From contig NZ_FNXF01000001.1 of NCBI RefSeq assembly GCF_900108485.1, positions 434,001 through 498,000 on the forward strand: 64,000 nt of DNA, read 5' to 3'. Each line of letters starts with the position of its first letter. Positions within the stretch are counted from its first letter, which is position 1. The notes beneath the pieces are model-generated. The model was not told the DNA's origin, made no database searches, and saw only the letters and a program-made list of their open reading frames with translations. This document shows positions 48,821 through 58,910 of the stretch, piece by piece. This stretch comes from Rheinheimera pacifica. GTDB lineage: Bacteria > Pseudomonadota > Gammaproteobacteria > Enterobacterales > Alteromonadaceae. The position numbers and the translations under genes are program-made.

Positions 48821-48849
48821 AAGCCGCTAAGAAAAAAGCGGCTTTTTTT
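48821..48849 (+). terminator. Terminator after the PLP enzyme gene
   Basis: AAGCCGCT, 8-base A-rich loop, AGCGGCTTTTTTT: strong stem with T7. Confidence 0.92.
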
Positions 48850-48860
48850 CCTCCAGACGG

Positions 48861-50217
<1,357 letters not shown>

Positions 50218-50245
50218 GGCATCTGTTTGTTAAGTTGTGCCGTAT

Positions 50246-50275
50246 AAAAAACGCTGCCACCTGGCAGCGTTTTTG
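50246..50275 (+). terminator. purA terminator
   Basis: AAAAAACGCTGCC, ACCT region, GGCAGCGTTTTT: strong stem with T5, 29 bases after purA. Confidence 0.9.
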
Positions 50276-50312
50276 TTTATGCTGATAAAAAGCAAAACAT
50301 GGAGTTACGGTT

Positions 50313-51632
50313 ATGCGCATTTTTACCTTGTTAGCAGCGTTAATAACACTTACCGCTTGTGGTGGCGGAGGCAACATAGATACAGACAGCACAGGGCAAA
50401 CCAGTATTTGCCAGCGTACTGATATTAACTCTCAGGTGTTTTGTGCGTTGCAGCGGGATTATCTGTGGTACCGTGATTTGCCTGCTTCAATTAACCCAGA
50501 TAGTTACAGTTCGCCCAATCAATTATTGCAGGCTGTCGCAGCACCACAAGATCGCTACAGCTTTATTCTTACCCGGCAAGAATATGAAGATCGCTATATT
50601 AACGCTACGTTCTTCGGCTACGGTTTCTCCAGTGTCAGAGCAGATAATGATACGGCGTTGCAAATTGCGTATGTATATGACGACGGTTCAGCGGCGCAAA
50701 ATGGCCTGCGCCGCGGCGATAAAATAATTGCAATTGAGGGCGTTAGCGTCGCGCAGTGGCTAAGCCGGCTTGATGCAGGCACGGCAACCAATGAGGATAT
50801 TTACGGCCCGAACGAAACTGGTGTAGTACGTAACTTTGTCTGGCGTAAACCTGATACCTCTGAGCAGGCAGCAAATTTTATTAAAACAGCAGTGACTACC
50901 AATACTGTGCTGCACCGCTCTGTCACTACACAAGGCAGTAAACGTATTGGTTATCTGGTGTTTAATACTTTTATTGAATTGTCTGAGACTGAACTGGAAG
51001 AAGCGTTTGCCTATTTTGCTACGCAAGGGGTTAATGAGTTGGTGCTGGATGTACGTTACAACGGCGGCGGCCTGATCCGGGTGGCAAACCAACTGAGTAC
51101 ACAGATTGCGCGAAACTTCGTTCAGGGCCAAGTTTTTGTAAAATATCAGTTTAATGACAAGAATACGGCAAAAAATAGTACCACCCTGTTTGCGCTGGGG
51201 GCCGGCAGAACGGTTCTGAATCTGCCCAGGGTATTTGTGCTGACAACCCAAAGCAGCTGCTCATCCAGCGAACTGGTGATTAATTCTCTGACACCTTTTG
51301 TTGAGGTGGTGCAGATAGGTAGTGCAACTTGTGGTAAGCCGATAGGGCAGCAACCGGATATTATTGGCAACTACGTGTTGTTTGCTATTAACTTTCAAAC
51401 GGTAAACGCGCTGGATCAAGGTGGGTACTTTGATGGTTTACAGCCTAACTGCCCGGTTACTGACAACATAACCGGAGATTGGGGCGTTGTTACTGATCCT
51501 TTGTATGCTGAGGCAGTTAATTATATTGCCAGCGGCAGCTGCAGCGATGTAGCCGTAAGTAGCGCTACAGTGCGTGCTAAGGTAATAAAACCACGGCTTG
51601 CAGCTCCGTGGATATTAAATAACGAGCAATAA
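50313..51632 (+). CDS. S41-family PDZ protease, lipoprotein
   Basis: A 439-residue envelope protease. Lipobox LTAC with Cys16 followed by Gly4, which favours the inner or outer membrane periplasmic face. A PDZ-like domain (~100-190) includes GLRRGDKIIAIEG. The S41 core has the SSCSSSE motif with Ser317 as nucleophile and Lys342 in CGKPIG exactly 25 residues later, the CtpA/Prc spacing. It differs from the S41 half of the fusion at 1862, which lacks that Lys. Substrate unknown. Between purA and motX. Confidence 0.85.
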   Translation: MRIFTLLAALITLTACGGGGNIDTDSTGQTSICQRTDINSQVFCALQRDYLWYRDLPASINPDSYSSPNQLLQAVAAPQDRYSFILTRQEYEDRYINATFFGYGFSSVRADNDTALQIAYVYDDGSAAQNGLRRGDKIIAIEGVSVAQWLSRLDAGTATNEDIYGPNETGVVRNFVWRKPDTSEQAANFIKTAVTTNTVLHRSVTTQGSKRIGYLVFNTFIELSETELEEAFAYFATQGVNELVLDVRYNGGGLIRVANQLSTQIARNFVQGQVFVKYQFNDKNTAKNSTTLFALGAGRTVLNLPRVFVLTTQSSCSSSELVINSLTPFVEVVQIGSATCGKPIGQQPDIIGNYVLFAINFQTVNALDQGGYFDGLQPNCPVTDNITGDWGVVTDPLYAEAVNYIASGSCSDVAVSSATVRAKVIKPRLAAPWILNNEQ

Positions 51633-51705
51633 AGGCGCAGAAGTTGCTTAAAAAAAGCTACTAGAGGCCGATAAAGCCTAAGATAACAATTTTCAGGCGC
51701 ATATT

Positions 51706-52326
51706 ATGACTAAAATGCTATGGTTGGTGCTGGCTGTTTTGATACTGCAAGCGCCATTAACACAGGCGCAGGAACTTGAAGCCGTGCAGTTATATTCTCA
51801 GGACGAACTGTTGGCATTGATCCGTACCAACAGCCATCTTAAGCGTGTACGGGCCGATGATTGTCAGCTGGTGCGTGATATCGAAGCCCGGGCGGATATT
51901 ATGCAGTTGCCGGCTTATCAGTTTCTGTATGGCGATATGCTGGCCTATGCGGTTTGTGTGCCACGTAATGTAGAACGAGGCTGGGACCTGATGCTGCAAG
52001 CCGCAGCGCAAGGCTTACCTGAGGGGTTAGAACAAGTAGGCCGTTATTATCATATTGGCCGCTTTGTGCAGCCCGATACCGATAAAGCTATTATTTATTT
52101 GCGTGAAGCCTCGGCACTGGGTAATTTAAAAGCGCAGTTACGTTTGGCACAGCTATTAGTTGACGGCCATGGCAGCCCGGTAGATTTCGAACAAAGCTAT
52201 CGCTGGTTGCACAATGCGGTAACGGCAGATGCCGGTACACATAAACAAATACAACAGTTGCTTGGCAAGCTAAGCCAAAAAATGCCCGCACGGGTAGTGG
52301 CGAATGCCAAACGGCCGGTAAAATGA
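51706..52326 (+). CDS. motX: Flagellar motor protein MotX
   Basis: A 206-residue periplasmic protein with Sel1 repeats: signal peptide (1-21), then a conserved QLYSQDELLALI start, RVRADDCQLVRDIEARA, YQFLYGDMLAYAVCV (Cys pair at ~53 and ~84), and Sel1 units LPEGLEQVGRYYHIG and LGNLKAQLRLAQLLVDG. These match MotX of Vibrio and Shewanella, which forms the T ring of sodium-driven polar flagella with MotY and PomAB. No other flagellar genes are in the window. Gene name from recognition. Confidence 0.82.
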   Translation: MTKMLWLVLAVLILQAPLTQAQELEAVQLYSQDELLALIRTNSHLKRVRADDCQLVRDIEARADIMQLPAYQFLYGDMLAYAVCVPRNVERGWDLMLQAAAQGLPEGLEQVGRYYHIGRFVQPDTDKAIIYLREASALGNLKAQLRLAQLLVDGHGSPVDFEQSYRWLHNAVTADAGTHKQIQQLLGKLSQKMPARVVANAKRPVK

Positions 52327-52392
52327 AGTTCATACTCATAACCCGGTTTAGCTGTTACACTTAACACAATTTAGGAAACAAAAGATAACTTA

Positions 52393-54732
52393 ATGACGGT
52401 AAATGATCCGCATCTTGCGCGTGAGCAGGAAAAATACGACAACCCTATCCCCAGCCGTGAATTTATTCTCGAGCATATCGAAAAACGCCAGAGCCCCGCT
52501 TATTTTGAAGAATTAGTTGAAGAGCTGGGCTTAACCGATGACGATGCTATATTCGCGCTGAAAAAACGCCTGCGCGCCATGGAGCGCGACGGCCAGTTAA
52601 TTTATACCAAAAACCGCCGCTATGGCCTGGTCGATAATATGGACCTGGTCAAAGGCACGGTATTGGGCCACCGCGAAGGCTTTGGCTTTTTAAAGCTGGA
52701 GCAGGGTGGGCCGGACTGGTTTATTCCCAACTTTGAAATGCAGCGTTTGCTGCATGGCGACATTGTGCTGGCGACAGCGCAAAGCGTAAACAGTAAAGAT
52801 AAAATTGAAGCCCGCGTAGTGCGGGTATTAGAGCCGCGCGCCGAGCCGATAGTTGGGCGTTACTATAAAGATTTCGCCTTAGGCGTAGTAGTGCCGGATG
52901 ACCCGCGCATTACCCAGGATATTGTTATCCCCGATGGTGAGCAGGGCGCAGCCCGGCACGGCCAGGTGGTATTGGTAGAAATAACCCAGCGGCCATCAAA
53001 GCGGGTTAATGCAGTCGGTAAAGTCACCGAAGTACTGGGCGAGCATATGGCGCCGGGTATGGAAATTGAAATTGCCATTCGTAATCATCAAATACCGCAT
53101 GTGTTTTCTGATGCGGTATTAAAACAAGTGGCTAAGTACGGCGAAGAAGTGCCAGCAGAGGCCAAGCAAGGCCGTGTCGATTTAACCAAATTAGGTTTGA
53201 TTACTATTGATGGTGAAGATGCGCGCGACTTTGATGACGCCGTTTACGCTGAAGCCAAAGAAAACGGCGGCTGGCGTTTATGGGTGGCCATTGCTGATGT
53301 TAGCGCTTATGTACTGCCGTATACGGTGCTGGATAACACCGCCATAGAACGCGGCAATTCGGTGTACTTCCCCGACCACGTAGTGCCTATGTTGCCGGAA
53401 GCGTTATCTAACGGCCTGTGTTCGCTTAACCCGCATACCGACCGCTTATGTTTAGTCGCCGATATGCATATCAGTGCCAGTGGTAAACTCGACAGCTATC
53501 AGTTTTATGAAGCGGTAATGCACTCCAGTGCGCGCTTAACTTATAACAAGGTGCATAAGATACTGCAGGGCGACCCTGAGTTACGCCAGCAATATGCCGC
53601 TAACCTGACCAATATTGAAACGCTGAACAGCCTGTATAAAAAGCTGGCCAAGGTACGCGGCCAACGCGGTGCTATAGAGTTTGAAACAGTAGAAACCCGC
53701 TTTGTATTTAACAGTCATCGCAAAATTGAGCAGATTGTACCGGTGCACCGGGTTGAGTCGCATAAGATCATTGAAGAGTGCATGATCATGGCCAATGTGG
53801 CCGCCGCACGCTTTATTGAAAAGCACGAAGCCCATACGCTTTTCCGTGTACACGAACGGCCGGATGCTGACCGCTTTGACAACTTCCGCCGCTTTTTAGC
53901 TGAGCTTGGCATAGAAGCGAACTTATCAGCTGAGCCAACACCGCTGGAGTTAACGCAAACGCTGGAAAAAATCGGTGACCGGCCGGATCGTGAGCTGATT
54001 GAAACCACGATGCTGCGCTCGATGAAGCAGGCGGTGTATCAGGGTGATAACCAGGGCCACTTTGGTTTAGCGCTGGAAGCTTATGCTCACTTTACCTCGC
54101 CCATCCGCCGTTACCCGGATTTAGTGCTGCACCGCGGTATTAAAGCTTTGCTGGCCAAACAAGGCCAAAAGGTGACCGGTGCCCGCGAATACACTGAAGC
54201 GGAAATTACGCCACTGGGCGAGCAATGCTCGATGACCGAGCGCCGTGCGGATGATGCCACCCGCGAAGTCGCCGACTGGCTAAAATGCGAATACATGCAG
54301 GACCATTTAGGCGCTGAGTTTGACGGTGTAGTGTCTACCGTTACCAGCTTTGGCTTATTTGTGCGCTTAACCGAGCTGTATATCGAAGGCCTGGTGCATG
54401 TCACCTCGTTGCAAAACGATTACTACCACTTTGACGCCGAGCGCCACACGCTAAGCGGCGAGCATGGCAAAGTAACCTATCGCATGGGTGATTTGCTAAA
54501 AGTGAAGGTGGCTGCGGTTAACCTGGAAGCGCGCAAAATTGATTTAGTTTTAGTAGGCGAGCCCAAGCGTATTGTCAGCAAAGAGCAAATCAAAGCGTCA
54601 AAGCAAGGTGCAGCTAAAGGCGGCAAACGCGCTACCGGTAAAGCAGCACCTGCCGCTAAAGGTGCAGAAGCTAAGCCCAAAGGCGCGCGTAATATTACCG
54701 CACGTAAAAAGCCACGGCGTAAAGCGAAGTAA
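52393..54732 (+). CDS. rnr: Ribonuclease R
   Basis: 3'-5' exoribonuclease able to degrade structured RNA. 779 residues: N-terminal helix-turn-helix (~20-85), two cold-shock domains, RNB catalytic domain with DGEDARDFDDAVYAE metal-binding Asp residues, S1 domain (~640-725), and a Lys/Ala-rich basic tail. Followed by rlmB after 48 bases, as in E. coli. Confidence 0.97.
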   Translation: MTVNDPHLAREQEKYDNPIPSREFILEHIEKRQSPAYFEELVEELGLTDDDAIFALKKRLRAMERDGQLIYTKNRRYGLVDNMDLVKGTVLGHREGFGFLKLEQGGPDWFIPNFEMQRLLHGDIVLATAQSVNSKDKIEARVVRVLEPRAEPIVGRYYKDFALGVVVPDDPRITQDIVIPDGEQGAARHGQVVLVEITQRPSKRVNAVGKVTEVLGEHMAPGMEIEIAIRNHQIPHVFSDAVLKQVAKYGEEVPAEAKQGRVDLTKLGLITIDGEDARDFDDAVYAEAKENGGWRLWVAIADVSAYVLPYTVLDNTAIERGNSVYFPDHVVPMLPEALSNGLCSLNPHTDRLCLVADMHISASGKLDSYQFYEAVMHSSARLTYNKVHKILQGDPELRQQYAANLTNIETLNSLYKKLAKVRGQRGAIEFETVETRFVFNSHRKIEQIVPVHRVESHKIIEECMIMANVAAARFIEKHEAHTLFRVHERPDADRFDNFRRFLAELGIEANLSAEPTPLELTQTLEKIGDRPDRELIETTMLRSMKQAVYQGDNQGHFGLALEAYAHFTSPIRRYPDLVLHRGIKALLAKQGQKVTGAREYTEAEITPLGEQCSMTERRADDATREVADWLKCEYMQDHLGAEFDGVVSTVTSFGLFVRLTELYIEGLVHVTSLQNDYYHFDAERHTLSGEHGKVTYRMGDLLKVKVAAVNLEARKIDLVLVGEPKRIVSKEQIKASKQGAAKGGKRATGKAAPAAKGAEAKPKGARNITARKKPRRKAK

Positions 54733-54780
54733 TAAGGTAAACTGCCGGCCTTTTTTAAGTGTCGGCATTAAGGGTTAACA

Positions 54781-55512
54781 ATGAGCGCAGATCTGGTATT
54801 TGGTATTCATGCGGTAGGGGCATTATTACAACGCGCACCGCAGGATGTGCTGGAGTTGTTTGTGATGAAAGATCGCGACGACAAGCGCATGCAGCCGTTA
54901 ATCCAGCAGGCACGGCAAAACGGTGTGTCGGTGCAGTTTTGTAACCGCAAAACTATGGACGATATGGTCGGTGGCCAGCATCAGGGCATAATTGCCAAAG
55001 CCCGGTTACAAAGCAGCGGCAGCGAAGCCGATTTAGCCGCCATTGTTGAGCAGCAGGAAAAGCCGTTTATTCTGATCCTGGATGGTGTAACCGACCCGCA
55101 CAATTTAGGCGCTATTCTACGCAGCGCCGATGCCGCCGGTGTGCATGCTGTGGTATCGCCAAAAGATCGTTCAGTGAAGCTCACCTCAGTAGTACGTAAA
55201 GTAGCCTGTGGCGCTGCTGAAAGCGTGCCTTTTATTACCGTAACCAACTTAGCCCGTACCCTGCGTGAATTACAGGACGCCGGTGTTTGGGTGGTCGGCA
55301 CGGCCGGTGAAACCGATACCAGTATTTACCAGGCTGATTTTAAAGGCCCGTTGGCACTGGTATTGGGCGCCGAAGGCGAAGGCCTGCGCCGCTTAACCCG
55401 CGAAACCTGCGACAGCCTGGTAAAAATTCCGATGTTTGGTACTGTGTCCAGCCTTAACGTATCGGTTGCTGCCGGTATCTGCTTATTTGAAGCCGTGCGC
55501 CAACGCCAGTAA
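54781..55512 (+). CDS. rlmB: 23S rRNA Gm2251 methyltransferase
   Basis: SpoU-family 2'-O-methyltransferase acting on G2251 in the peptidyl-transferase P loop. 243 residues (E. coli 243): N-terminal L30-like RNA domain (FGIHAVGALLQ), then the knotted SAM domain with motifs NLGAILRSADAAG, GAEGEGLRRLTRE and PMFGTVSSLNVSVAAGI. Probably co-transcribed with rnr. Confidence 0.96.
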   Translation: MSADLVFGIHAVGALLQRAPQDVLELFVMKDRDDKRMQPLIQQARQNGVSVQFCNRKTMDDMVGGQHQGIIAKARLQSSGSEADLAAIVEQQEKPFILILDGVTDPHNLGAILRSADAAGVHAVVSPKDRSVKLTSVVRKVACGAAESVPFITVTNLARTLRELQDAGVWVVGTAGETDTSIYQADFKGPLALVLGAEGEGLRRLTRETCDSLVKIPMFGTVSSLNVSVAAGICLFEAVRQRQ

Positions 55513-55535
55513 ACTCCGCCCCCGATTGCTTTTGG

Positions 55536-55655
55536 GCGATAGCAAAGGTTAGCTGTTTCGATTGCGCAGCCACAGAGTGTCTGAGTGAGCGCGCAAGCAG
55601 CGAACGAGTTGCTGTGGCGAGCACAGCGAAATAGCTAGCCTTGCTTTGAAGTCGC
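55536..55655. repeat. Long imperfect inverted repeat A after rlmB
   Basis: The arm at 55536-55560 pairs with 55627-55655, sharing AGCAA-GG-TAGCT-TTTCG with a few mismatches and gaps. An inner CCACAG/CTGTGG pair lies within the loop. It occupies the first part of the 455-base gene-free gap between rlmB and rpsF. It could be a degraded mobile element, a structured RNA or a bulky terminator. Confidence 0.5.
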
Positions 55656-55656
55656 C

Positions 55657-55816
55657 GGTAAAAGTGAGTGTTATGCTCGCCACAATGACACCTCGGGCAA
55701 TCCTGCCCTCAGTGAGGCGGCTCAGCTAAGCTTACCAAATTCGTTCCCGACGAATTTGTCCGCCGCCTTCGCTTACGCGAAATGGGTTTGTGGCTGCGCT
55801 ATCACTCGCTTTTACC
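55657..55816. repeat. Long imperfect inverted repeat B before rpsF
   Basis: A 29-base arm (55657-55685) and its complement (55788-55816) match at 22 of 29 positions, bounded by GGTAAAAG and CTTTTACC. The 102-base centre contains a perfect CAAATTCGT-TCCCG-ACGAATTTG hairpin (55736-55758) like that at 34901. No ORF is present. MITE-like arrangement; inference. Confidence 0.55.
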
Positions 55817-55847
55817 TGCTTAATCTTTCAAATTGATTGCTTTCTGC

Positions 55848-55876
55848 TTGTTATTTACCCGCTAAGTCCGTAAAAT
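55848..55876 (+). promoter_or_regulatory. rpsF operon promoter
   Basis: TTGTTA (55848-55853), 17 bases, TAAAAT (55871-55876), then ACGCGACC. A good sigma-70 promoter with a GC-rich discriminator, as expected for a ribosomal protein operon. Confidence 0.7.
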
Positions 55877-55909
55877 ACGCGACCTTCGGCCATACACCTA
55901 ACGTTCCTT

Positions 55910-55945
55910 GCCTCCATGAGAACCCCGGCCGAGTTCCCCCGAGGC
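55910..55945 (+). promoter_or_regulatory. Candidate S6:S18 autoregulatory leader
   Basis: In the rpsF 5' UTR, GCCTC (55910-55914) pairs with GAGGC (55941-55945), and inside it GAAC (55920-55923) pairs with GTTC (55933-55936), leaving a C-rich internal loop (CCCC before GAGGC). This two-stem shape with a C-rich bulge is what the known S6:S18 leader motif looks like. Its position 23 bases before the start fits feedback on rpsF-priB-rpsR-rplI. Confidence 0.5.
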
Positions 55946-55967
55946 TTACTAACCGTAAGGAGCTACA

Positions 55968-56345
55968 ATGCGTCATTACGAAATCGTTTTTATGGTTCAC
56001 CCTGATCAGAGTGAACAAGTACCTGGCATGATTGAGCGTTACACTGGCGCAATCAAAGAAGCGGGTGGTTCTATTCACCGTCTGGAAGATTGGGGTCGTC
56101 GTCAACTGGCTTACCCAATCCAGAAGTTGCATAAAGCTCACTATGTTCTGATGAACGTAGAAGCACCACAAACTGTGATTGATGAGCTGGAAACTAACTT
56201 CCGCTACAACGACGCGGTATTACGTAACCTGATTATGCGCACTGACAGTGCCGTAGTTGAGCCATCACCAATGGCAAAAGTACGTGATGAACGTCGTGAG
56301 CGTGCTCCTCGCGAACATGAAGAGCAAGTAGCAAACGAAGAGTAA
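55968..56345 (+). CDS. rpsF: 30S ribosomal protein S6
   Basis: Ribosomal protein of the 30S platform that pairs with S18. 125 residues: [25 protein letters not shown], the conserved [13 protein letters not shown], and an acidic Glu-rich tail that may be glutamylated by RimK-type enzymes. AAGGAG site. First gene of rpsF-priB-rpsR-rplI. Confidence 0.98.
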   Translation: MRHYEIVFMVHPDQSEQVPGMIERYTGAIKEAGGSIHRLEDWGRRQLAYPIQKLHKAHYVLMNVEAPQTVIDELETNFRYNDAVLRNLIMRTDSAVVEPSPMAKVRDERRERAPREHEEQVANEE

Positions 56346-56355
56346 GTTGTTGTTA

Positions 56356-56661
56356 ATGGACAATAGCACCGTACTGGTTGGCAGTATCTGCCGTCAACCG
56401 GAGCATAGCGAAAGTCCTGCGGGCATACCGCATACGGTTTTGGTGTTAGAACACCGCAGTAACCAGATGGAAGCCGGCTTAAACCGCCAGGCCTATGTCA
56501 GGATACAGGTAGTACTAACCGGAGCCGCACTAACACAACATACCCGACAGTTAACGTTGGGCAACATGGTAAAGGTGACAGGTTTTTTAAACCGCCACCA
56601 AAGCCGCAGCGGACAAGCTAAGCTGGTGCTGCATGCGCAACAAATTGAACAAATAAGTTAG
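56356..56661 (+). CDS. priB: Primosomal replication protein N
   Basis: OB-fold single-strand DNA-binding protein that helps PriA restart forks. 101 residues aligned with E. coli PriB: SGIPH-like [24 protein letters not shown], and a final [12 protein letters not shown]. The ATG at 56356 is preferred to the TTG at 56347, 10 bases after rpsF. The operon position between rpsF and rpsR is diagnostic. Confidence 0.95.
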   Translation: MDNSTVLVGSICRQPEHSESPAGIPHTVLVLEHRSNQMEAGLNRQAYVRIQVVLTGAALTQHTRQLTLGNMVKVTGFLNRHQSRSGQAKLVLHAQQIEQIS

Positions 56662-56672
56662 GAGACAGGCAA

Positions 56673-56900
56673 ATGTCACGTTTTTTCCGTCGCCGTAAAT
56701 TCTGCCGTTTTTCTGCAGAAGGCACTGTAGAGATTGATTACAAAGATACCGTTGTTCTGAAAAACTACGTTACAGAAAGCGGTAAGATCGTACCTAGCCG
56801 TATTACTGGTACCAGCGCTAAGTATCAGCGCCAACTGGCTCGTGCTATCAAGCGCGCACGCTACCTGGCTCTGCTGCCTTACAGCGACTCACACAGTTAA
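56673..56900 (+). CDS. rpsR: 30S ribosomal protein S18
   Basis: 75 residues with [37 protein letters not shown] and [21 protein letters not shown], as in E. coli S18. Binds S6 on the platform. GGAGACAGG ribosome site 11 bases after priB. Confidence 0.98.
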   Translation: MSRFFRRRKFCRFSAEGTVEIDYKDTVVLKNYVTESGKIVPSRITGTSAKYQRQLARAIKRARYLALLPYSDSHS

Positions 56901-56919
56901 TACAGAAGGGGTATAAGCA

Positions 56920-57372
56920 ATGCAAATTATTCTGTTAGACAAAGTCGCTAACCTTGGTGGTTTAGGTGACAATGTAGCTGTTAAGTCAGGTTATGCTCGT
57001 AACTTCTTATTCCCACAGGGTAAAGCAGTTCCGGCTACCAAAGCTAACATCGAGAAATTCGAAGCCCGTCGCGCTGAATTAGAAGCTAAATTAGCTGATG
57101 ATTTAACTGCTGCGAACGACCGTGCTGCTAAAATTGCTGCGCTGGGTGAAGTGACTATCGCTTCTAAAGCCGGTGACGAAGGCAAGCTGTTCGGTTCAGT
57201 TGGCACCCGTGATATCGCTGATGCGATCACTGAAGCTGGCGTTAAAGTATCTAAAGCAGAAGTTAAACTGCCTACAGGTACTTTACGTGAAACTGGCGAG
57301 TACGAAATCGACGTACAGTTACACGCTGAAGTTACTGCAACTGTAAAAATTGTAGTAATCGCAGAAGCTTAA
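56920..57372 (+). CDS. rplI: 50S ribosomal protein L9
   Basis: 150 residues: N-terminal rRNA-binding domain [17 protein letters not shown] with [14 protein letters not shown], a long connecting helix, and a C-terminal domain ending KIVVIAEA. Last gene of the rpsF operon, followed by a terminator. Confidence 0.98.
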   Translation: MQIILLDKVANLGGLGDNVAVKSGYARNFLFPQGKAVPATKANIEKFEARRAELEAKLADDLTAANDRAAKIAALGEVTIASKAGDEGKLFGSVGTRDIADAITEAGVKVSKAEVKLPTGTLRETGEYEIDVQLHAEVTATVKIVVIAEA

Positions 57373-57380
57373 TAAGCTTT

Positions 57381-57410
57381 AAAGCGCACTGTATCTGCAG
57401 TGCGCTTTTT
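57381..57410 (+). terminator. rpsF operon terminator
   Basis: AAAGCGCACT, 8-base loop, AGTGCGCTTTTT: strong stem with T5, eight bases after rplI. Confidence 0.92.
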
Positions 57411-57527
57411 CCTCTGTTTCCCCCGTTGTTGTTTATCTGATCTGCTAAAAAATATCTGACACTTTGCTTTGTGATCTGCCTGCGGCGGGTTAGCATTATG
57501 CTGTTTTCGCCAACTGAAACAGGTGTT

Positions 57528-58910
57528 ATGAGTAGTATCAAAGACAAACAGGTTGCTGCGGTTAAAATGCCGCCCCATTCGATAGAAGCTGAGCAGTCGG
57601 TACTTGGCGGCTTAATGCTGGATAACGAGGCCTGGGATCGCGTGGCAGAAAAAGTCGTCGAGCAGGATTTTTACCTGCGCGCGCACCGCTTTATTTTCGC
57701 CGCCATGTCGCGCCTGGCAGAAGCCACCCAGCCGATTGATATTATTACCGTATCGGAAAATTTAGAAGCCAATCTGCAACTGGACGATGTCGGCGGTTTT
57801 GCTTATTTAGGTGAAATTGCCAAAAATACCCCCAGTGCCGCCAATATACTGGCCTATGCCGAAATCGTGCGTGAGCGTGCCGTGGTGCGCGATATGATTT
57901 CCGTGGCGCATGATATTGCTGACGCCGGTTACGACACTCAGGGCCGCACCTCGGCTGAGCTGCTGGACTTTGCCGAAACCAAAGTCTTTAAAATTGCCGA
58001 GCAGCGTACCAATGCCAATGAAGGCCCCGAGCCAATTAACAGCATCCTGGCCAAAACCATTGAAAAAATTGACGAGCTGTTCCGCTCGCCGTATGACGGT
58101 GTTACCGGGGTGTCTACCGGCTATGTCGATTTAGATAAAATGACCAACGGTATGCAGCCGTCTGATTTGATCATTGTTGCGGCCCGGCCATCGATGGGTA
58201 AAACCACCTTTGCGATGAACCTGTGCGAGCATGCTGCCATTACCTCTGACAAGCCGGTGCTGATTTTCAGCTTAGAGATGCCCTCCGAACAAATTATGAT
58301 GCGTATGCTGGCGTCTTTAGGCCGGATTGACCAAACCAAGGTCCGTACCGGCCAGTTGGAAGATGAAGACTGGGCGCGGCTGTCTTCTGCCATTGAGCTT
58401 TTGAACACCAAAGGTAAAATGTATATCGATGATGGCTCGGGGCTAACACCGACCGAAGTGCGCTCACGGGCACGGCGCGTGGCGCGTGAGCATGGTGGCT
58501 TAAGCATGATTATGGTCGACTATTTACAGTTAATGACCGTGCCGGGCATGAGCGATAACCGCACGCTGGAAATTGCTGAGATTTCGCGCTCATTAAAAGC
58601 CCTGGCAAAAGAGCTGAAAGTACCGGTCGTGGCACTGTCGCAGCTTAACCGGTCATTGGAGCAGCGTGCCGACAAGCGGCCGGTAAACTCCGACTTACGT
58701 GAGTCCGGCTCTATTGAGCAGGATGCTGACTTAATTATGTTTATCTACCGCGATGAAGTGTACAACGATGACAGCCCGGATAAAGGCACGGCAGAGGTGA
58801 TCATCGGTAAACAGCGGAACGGCCCCATTGGCCGGGTGCGGCTAACGTTCCATGGCCGTTACTCGCGCTTTGATAACTACGCCGGCAGTGCACGCTTTGA
58901 GGAAGATTAA
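57528..58910 (+). CDS. dnaB: Replicative DNA helicase DnaB
   Basis: Hexameric helicase of the replication fork. 460 residues: N-terminal DnaG-binding domain (PPHSIEAEQSVLGGLMLDN), linker, RecA-like domain with Walker A ARPSMGKTT, MVDYLQLM, and the SDLRESGSIEQDAD Arg-finger region. No intein. The frame opens at 57471; ATG 57498 and 57528 are both possible, and the latter fits family length. alr overlaps its stop (TAATG). Confidence 0.97.
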   Translation: MSSIKDKQVAAVKMPPHSIEAEQSVLGGLMLDNEAWDRVAEKVVEQDFYLRAHRFIFAAMSRLAEATQPIDIITVSENLEANLQLDDVGGFAYLGEIAKNTPSAANILAYAEIVRERAVVRDMISVAHDIADAGYDTQGRTSAELLDFAETKVFKIAEQRTNANEGPEPINSILAKTIEKIDELFRSPYDGVTGVSTGYVDLDKMTNGMQPSDLIIVAARPSMGKTTFAMNLCEHAAITSDKPVLIFSLEMPSEQIMMRMLASLGRIDQTKVRTGQLEDEDWARLSSAIELLNTKGKMYIDDGSGLTPTEVRSRARRVAREHGGLSMIMVDYLQLMTVPGMSDNRTLEIAEISRSLKALAKELKVPVVALSQLNRSLEQRADKRPVNSDLRESGSIEQDADLIMFIYRDEVYNDDSPDKGTAEVIIGKQRNGPIGRVRLTFHGRYSRFDNYAGSARFEED

